Shown here piece after piece: positions 59,301 to 64,000 of a stretch of DNA of 64,000 nt. Within the stretch, counting starts at the first letter, position 1; the number at the start of each line of letters is the position of its first letter. Below the pieces are notes generated by a model that was not told the DNA's origin, made no database searches, and saw only the letters and a list, made by a program, of their open reading frames with translations. The translations under genes and the position numbers were made by a program. Source of the DNA: Cycas panzhihuaensis (lineage: Eukaryota > Cycadophyta); assembly GCA_023213395.1 (NCBI GenBank), contig CM041465.1:53017741-53081740 (forward strand). The letters are read 5' to 3'.

Positions 59301-60818
59301 ATCTGTAGTTTTTGCTTGTAACGCTCTTTGTCATTCCATCACTAATTAGTTTAAATCATTTGATCATAGAAACAAATGAGTATTTATCTATGTAATGCCT
59401 CGGCGATGCACATGTACCATGAAACTCATACGTTTCTATGCTATTGCCAGCTGAGTATCTTTTTCCCTTACTGAACTGGAGGCACATCTAGGATCAGCAC
59501 TGCATCTTTCATGCTGATATTATGGATTTACGACAGAGTGCAACACTAGATAGCCATATCCTTAAATGTGCAAATATTTATGAATGCTTAATGTTGCAAA
59601 ACACGGTAGCAGCCTGATATTTTCAATTCCTTCGGTCGACTTCATAGAAACAGAGATCCATATCAGTCATGTTTAATATTATTTTATGTTGAAGTGTTGC
59701 TAAGCCAGACATTTTACAGGTGAGAGATAGGACATCCAACAATAATACATATGACATGGGCTCCCATGTGATGCAATATGGCGACATACTTATCAGCAAG
59801 GAACCATTGTCCTTGTACCTGGGATTTGACCCCGCCAATGCCAACGTTACTTCTGCCAATGAGAATGATTTGCCCCAAGTTTTGCAAGAGAAGGATGTTA
59901 GAGCTGTCAACCAGAGAGATGCAGATCTTCTTTACCTGTGGCAAAAGGTTGGTAGCTGGAATCATATTGAATCTATAGTACGATGATCCAGTAATCCTTA
60001 TAATCGTTTATGCTGGCTTCTTCAGTTGTGGTTACCTTATTTTTATCAGATAAGAATAGCTGCTATTTAAATAAGCTCTGGCATGTTTCGAATTTTTCAT
60101 TGGTGTTACCATATTACACCGTTCGGATGACAGGGAACGAGTGGAGTAGTTACCACTCTTACAATCTATAGCTATACTAATTATGAGAGCTATTTCAATG
60201 TAGTATAAAAGATCCAAGGACGACTCCCCCGAAAAGCTGGACGCTCAGAAAGAGATGGTGGAATTAATGATACATCGGGTGCATGTAGACAGAAGTGTAA
60301 AGATTATTGGAGAGCTGTTGTTTGGATCAGAAATGGGTCCTGCTGTGTTGAAAGCCGTGCGACCCCCAGGGCAGCCATTGGTGGATGACTGGGACTGCCT
60401 TAAAACAATGGTAACATTTTATCCCCATTATTATTCGATCTTCCTCTGTTTGTACTTCCCCAGTTCTACAAATAAATACAGGGGCGAAAAATCATGAAAT
60501 ACCCTCTCCAAAGGCTGCTCCTTGCTTACGTTCTACCGGTTGTAAGTAGTATAAAGTTTGATACTGAACAATAGGGAAGGATTCTAGTCGGTGCACGCCT
60601 TAATGGCCGCTTCTAACGCTTCTCGCATATGACAGGTTCGCACATTCGAATCCCATTGTGGATCACTTGCCCAGTATGGCTTGAAACACATGCGTGCTCT
60701 AGCAAATATCTGTAACCGAGGTGTTACGGCGGATTCTATGAGCGCAGTTTCTGCTGAAGCATGCGCTCAAATTCCATCAGGGTTCTGGAGTTCACTCCAA
60801 GGAGGGTACAGTGCTTGA
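56371..60818 (+). CDS. VPE: Vacuolar processing enzyme (legumain, C13 cysteine endopeptidase), 9 exons
   Basis: Exons 56371-56604, 57024-57188, 57265-57421, 57941-58026, 58480-58679, 58795-58843, 59720-59947, 60204-60410 and 60636-60818 join without a stop to 502 codons; every intron is GT-AG. Residues 1-25 form a hydrophobic signal peptide ([11 protein letters not shown]), then a short propeptide. [16 protein letters not shown] opens the protease. Catalytic His179 is in YTDHGGPG and Cys221 in VEACESGS, both present. SSWGTYCPG and [10 protein letters not shown] are family-typical. The C-terminal prodomain has conserved cysteines ([39 protein letters not shown]). Possible glycosylation sites: N50, N139, N305, N339. 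Family role: cleaves after Asn (and Asp) to mature seed storage and other vacuolar proteins, and acts in vacuole-mediated cell death; it self-activates at low pH. Length and exon number fit plant VPEs. Which VPE subtype is not decided. Confidence 0.95.
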
Positions 60819-61200
60819 TCATATTATTCTAGACGGGCTGAGTCCAGAATCCGAATTATGGGGTGGAGTGTCTCGTACATATGTGAAATTGTTATGCTAT
60901 TATGGCTTAGATCGTTGATGACGGCCGACAGAATGTACCATGCTCAGATGTGTTTATTTAAACCATGTATTTAGATATATTTATATACACTCTGGACCAC
61001 TGTTTTAGCTTCTGGTTTATCTTCTATTATCATTGCAGCTATTGGTTTTATGGCTGTGCAAGCTCTGTTCACGGTGATCTCTACTGGAAAGCATTGCTAT
61101 TCAATATGGTTGTGCGGGCTTTTATTGTGGGATCTTATTTCGACATCCTTTGAATTTCGGAGTCCTAGAGGACACTTGTATTCAGAAATCATAGGTAATA
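60819..61200 (+). other. Probable 3' untranslated region of VPE
   Basis: Follows the TGA at 60816-60818. No clear AATAAA was found in the first 400 bases, so the end is unplaced. Confidence 0.35.
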
Positions 61201-61935
61201 TAAAATGAATGTTTTCTTTGATATACTCAAAATTCAAATTGCCACCTGTGAATACTCACTGTAGAGTGCAATATCTGGACACCACATTCTATAATTTGCT
61301 GTTACTGTACCTGCTTCATATTTTTTTTCCAATTCCCTTTTTCATATTTCTGTACTCTTGGGAATAGACTCTGCATTTGCCATTTTCTAAAAACTATGCA
61401 GCAAATGGCTTCAAGATCCTCTCAAAACATTCCTTTCCATTTTGTGTCATTCACAATAGGATAGACTCTCTTCTTTTTATTTCCCCCTTCTTGGTGGGGT
61501 CATGGGCAATGGGTCACAACATGTGACCTGAACAAGCAGCTATGATGTCACAATGGCCTCAGAGGTTGATTGTCGCATAAGCAGAGAACAGAACAGATCA
61601 AAATGTACAGCCATCAGATGGTTTCAAATGCATGAGACAAGCAGATTTGGGACAGAGCTTGCGGCCTGAAACACGGGTGCATCTTACAGAAAACTCCAAA
61701 TCCTTGAGAATCTTAAACAAAAAGAATACATGATACCAGTTGTCAATGATGAACCCACACCTCAATCATACCTGTCTAAACTCGTCAGCTTGAAGTTAAA
61801 ACAGCCCATCTAAAAGATCAGGACTAACTGAAATGGCCTACAAACTGAGACAGTTATATGGCCGATAATAAACATACATTTGCAAGCGAGAACATGTCAG
61901 CTTTGTAGATCTGGAAAAGTCAAAGAGAATTGCAG

Positions 61936-61973
<38 letters not shown>

Positions 61974-64000
61974 CATATCAATTACTACAAGTGTGGTCAC
62001 AGTGAAATGAGAGTTGCCTATGTGGTTAGAGGAGCCCCGTTCTTTGCATGCAATCATCACCGAGCGCTTAAAACTAATGAGAACCAACTAGGAATTCATC
62101 TCCAAATAAAGCCCCAATTAGTGTGAAAACATTGAAAAATAGCAACAATGAAAGGAAAAAGGAAGAGAACCAGTCACTTGGCTTAAAACCATCTGAAATC
62201 CAAGCAACATGTAAACCCAAACCAAGAGCAATCAATCCAAATGCTAGGGGTGGTTAAAAATGAATATTAGCATCTCTAGATCAATTACAATATTGCTGAA
62301 ATCAACATGTTACAACTGCTAAAAGATGACAAGAAACACTTGCTTCAAGAAATCTAAGAAACCATCCATCAACAATCATTTTTGTTTCTTTGTATGAAAC
62401 TAAAATTATATTACATCAACAATCAAATTTTAAAAAGAAGAGAAGCTTGGATAATCAAATTAAAGAGTAAAATTTGCAGCAATCTAAGCTAAATAAAAGT
62501 AATGAAATTTTACTTATAACAGGTCTAATCCCTCTCCCTTTCCACTTGATTGCAGAATGCACCAATGTTCCATTGACCAAGAACATCGAAAACAAATACT
62601 TGGAATCCTAGCATGAGCATTCATAAATAAACTCAGATTTGTTTCCCAAAAATTTAATGATAAGCTAGCTAATAGAGATTATAGAGAATAGGGTAAGGAA
62701 TTGTTTCACCATAATCAGCCCTCTTGGCACGATTAGGTTCATATCTAGGCTTGTTTTCTTAAGCTGCTTAATGGTTATCATTTCCACTTGTGTAATGCGT
62801 ATCATTTAATTAGCGTGATTGGTTGATGGTTTGCTTTGGCTTTATCACTTCATGGTTTAGTCTCTTAATTGAACATGTTTGGCCACTCATCATTTGATTT
62901 TTAAGTAATAGAGCGTCGATTGGGTGAGTGTTTGTATATGATGGTGATGATCATTTTGCCGATGATTGATACTCATGCATTTTAAAATTTTGTCTAGCAT
63001 AGTTTACAAATGCACAAAGTTTTCCCTTCTTTGTTTAGCTTTCTGCCTAGCATGATCTGGTGTTTTGATCATTTTTAGCCTTGTTTTTGTTGATTCTCAG
63101 CCCTGACTTGCAGTAATTCAAACCTTATTGATGTGTTTTCTGATTTTGGACCCTTCGATAGGTCATTTTTGTCAAAACTGCTTCTTGTTTCCTGTTTTTT
63201 TGTGACTCTTTATTTTGTCACATTTTTGGTAAACCAAAAATGCGACTTTATGAATAAAATGCGATGATTGTGTTTTTAGGTGTAAAATCACGTTTTTGAC
63301 TATCATACCCATAAATTTCGACACAGAACATTGATTTTTCACGATTTTCGCCATGGCGACTACCTAGATTTGGAGTTTGGCATTGCCCCACCTACCTTGA
63401 TTGTCCCGTGATTATTTCACCTTCCTCCATTCAGAGATTTGGTTGTTAGAAATCATCAAAACTATGAGCAAAAACCATGGTTTTCTTACCCACCTTTCTC
63501 CCTCTTAAACTCTATAAATCCCTTTGCATTTTTAGAGTTTGGGAGAGAGTGTTTAATGTAACGAAATGCTACCTAATTTTTGCCAACCATTATTAGTGTT
63601 TTCTTGTAGCTTGGAGATTGACTGAAGACCATCTTCTTAGAAAATTGTTGATTCTAATGGAGGAATTTGTGTGCAAGTGAAATTGCACATAGAAAATTTT
63701 TATGAAGTTGCAACTACAATTGCTACCATATTGCAATTTGTGAAATAGAAGAGAATTGACCGTTCTGTCATTTGTATTGTACAGTTTTGTGATGCAACTA
63801 ACCGTGGTTGAAACTGTTGATTTTCTACGTATAAAATAGGAGTCAGTTTAATGATGATAGAACTAGAGATAGGGAGAGAAATTGTAACATAACCCCACCT
63901 TTCCTTAGCATTAGCGAGTGGGAGCCACCAGCAAATAAGAATTAAGCTGTTTATTAAGATGTATGTATGGACCGCTAAGTCGTCTAATAAGATGTAAGGC
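61201..64000. other. Spacer, no gene recognised
   Basis: No convincing reading frame or structural RNA. A TATA-like CTCTATAAATCCC lies at about 63510-63522, followed by GGGAGAGAGTG; it could be a promoter of a gene or LTR running off the window. The region 62700-64000 is T-rich and could belong to an unrecognised LTR. Confidence 0.4.
61938..61969. repeat. (AC)n microsatellite
   Basis: A pure AC run of about 16 units. Confidence 0.95.

Noticed and set aside
63172-63354. 60-codon minus-strand frame near the right edge
   Set aside because: No motif, and AT-rich surroundings; most likely chance.

Overview
The window is nuclear DNA of a land plant, probably a seed plant. Evidence: an intact nine-exon vacuolar processing enzyme (legumain) gene with plant-type introns, a plant mobile domain (PMD), Ty3/gypsy and Ty1/copia LTR retrotransposons, and long AT-rich spacers. 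I cannot name the species or order from sequence alone.

Layout: (1) 1-8094 is the 5' part of a Ty3/gypsy element (A) on the minus strand, cut by the window edge; its 5' LTR is 5549-8094. It has inserted into a copia-type gag remnant (8095-8680, minus). (2) 8681-11650 is AT-rich and holds a 5'-half U2 snRNA pseudogene (9206-9301, minus), microsatellites, and a copia-type LTR with an initiator-Met-tRNA primer site (11097-11554, minus). (3) 11650-51577 is a three-level nest of related plus-strand gypsy elements. D (11650-16041 and 48949-51577, old and diverged) carries B (16042-48943, flanked by the 5-bp duplication GGCTC). B carries C (18591-34967), which sits exactly at B's primer-binding site. 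(4) 51578-55733 is AT-rich spacer with a large inverted repeat around (TA)n, a 209-bp tandem array, and a GC-rich foldback element inside that array. (5) 56371-60818 is the VPE gene, the only apparently functional host gene. (6) 60819-64000 is spacer without a recognisable gene.

The gypsy family is the most notable content. Each complete copy reads LTR (about 2.5 kb) - PBS - gag/protease/RT/RNase H/integrase - noncoding - an ANTISENSE PMD gene - a sense second RNase H of the cellular type - LTR. The antisense PMD gene has a conserved TATA box on its own strand and, in two of three copies, a recognisable intron donor. Gag and pol are broken in every copy by stops and frameshifts, many of them C-to-T or G-to-A. 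The second RNase H reading frame of C is intact. All relationships come from reading the copies against one another; no identity values were computed.
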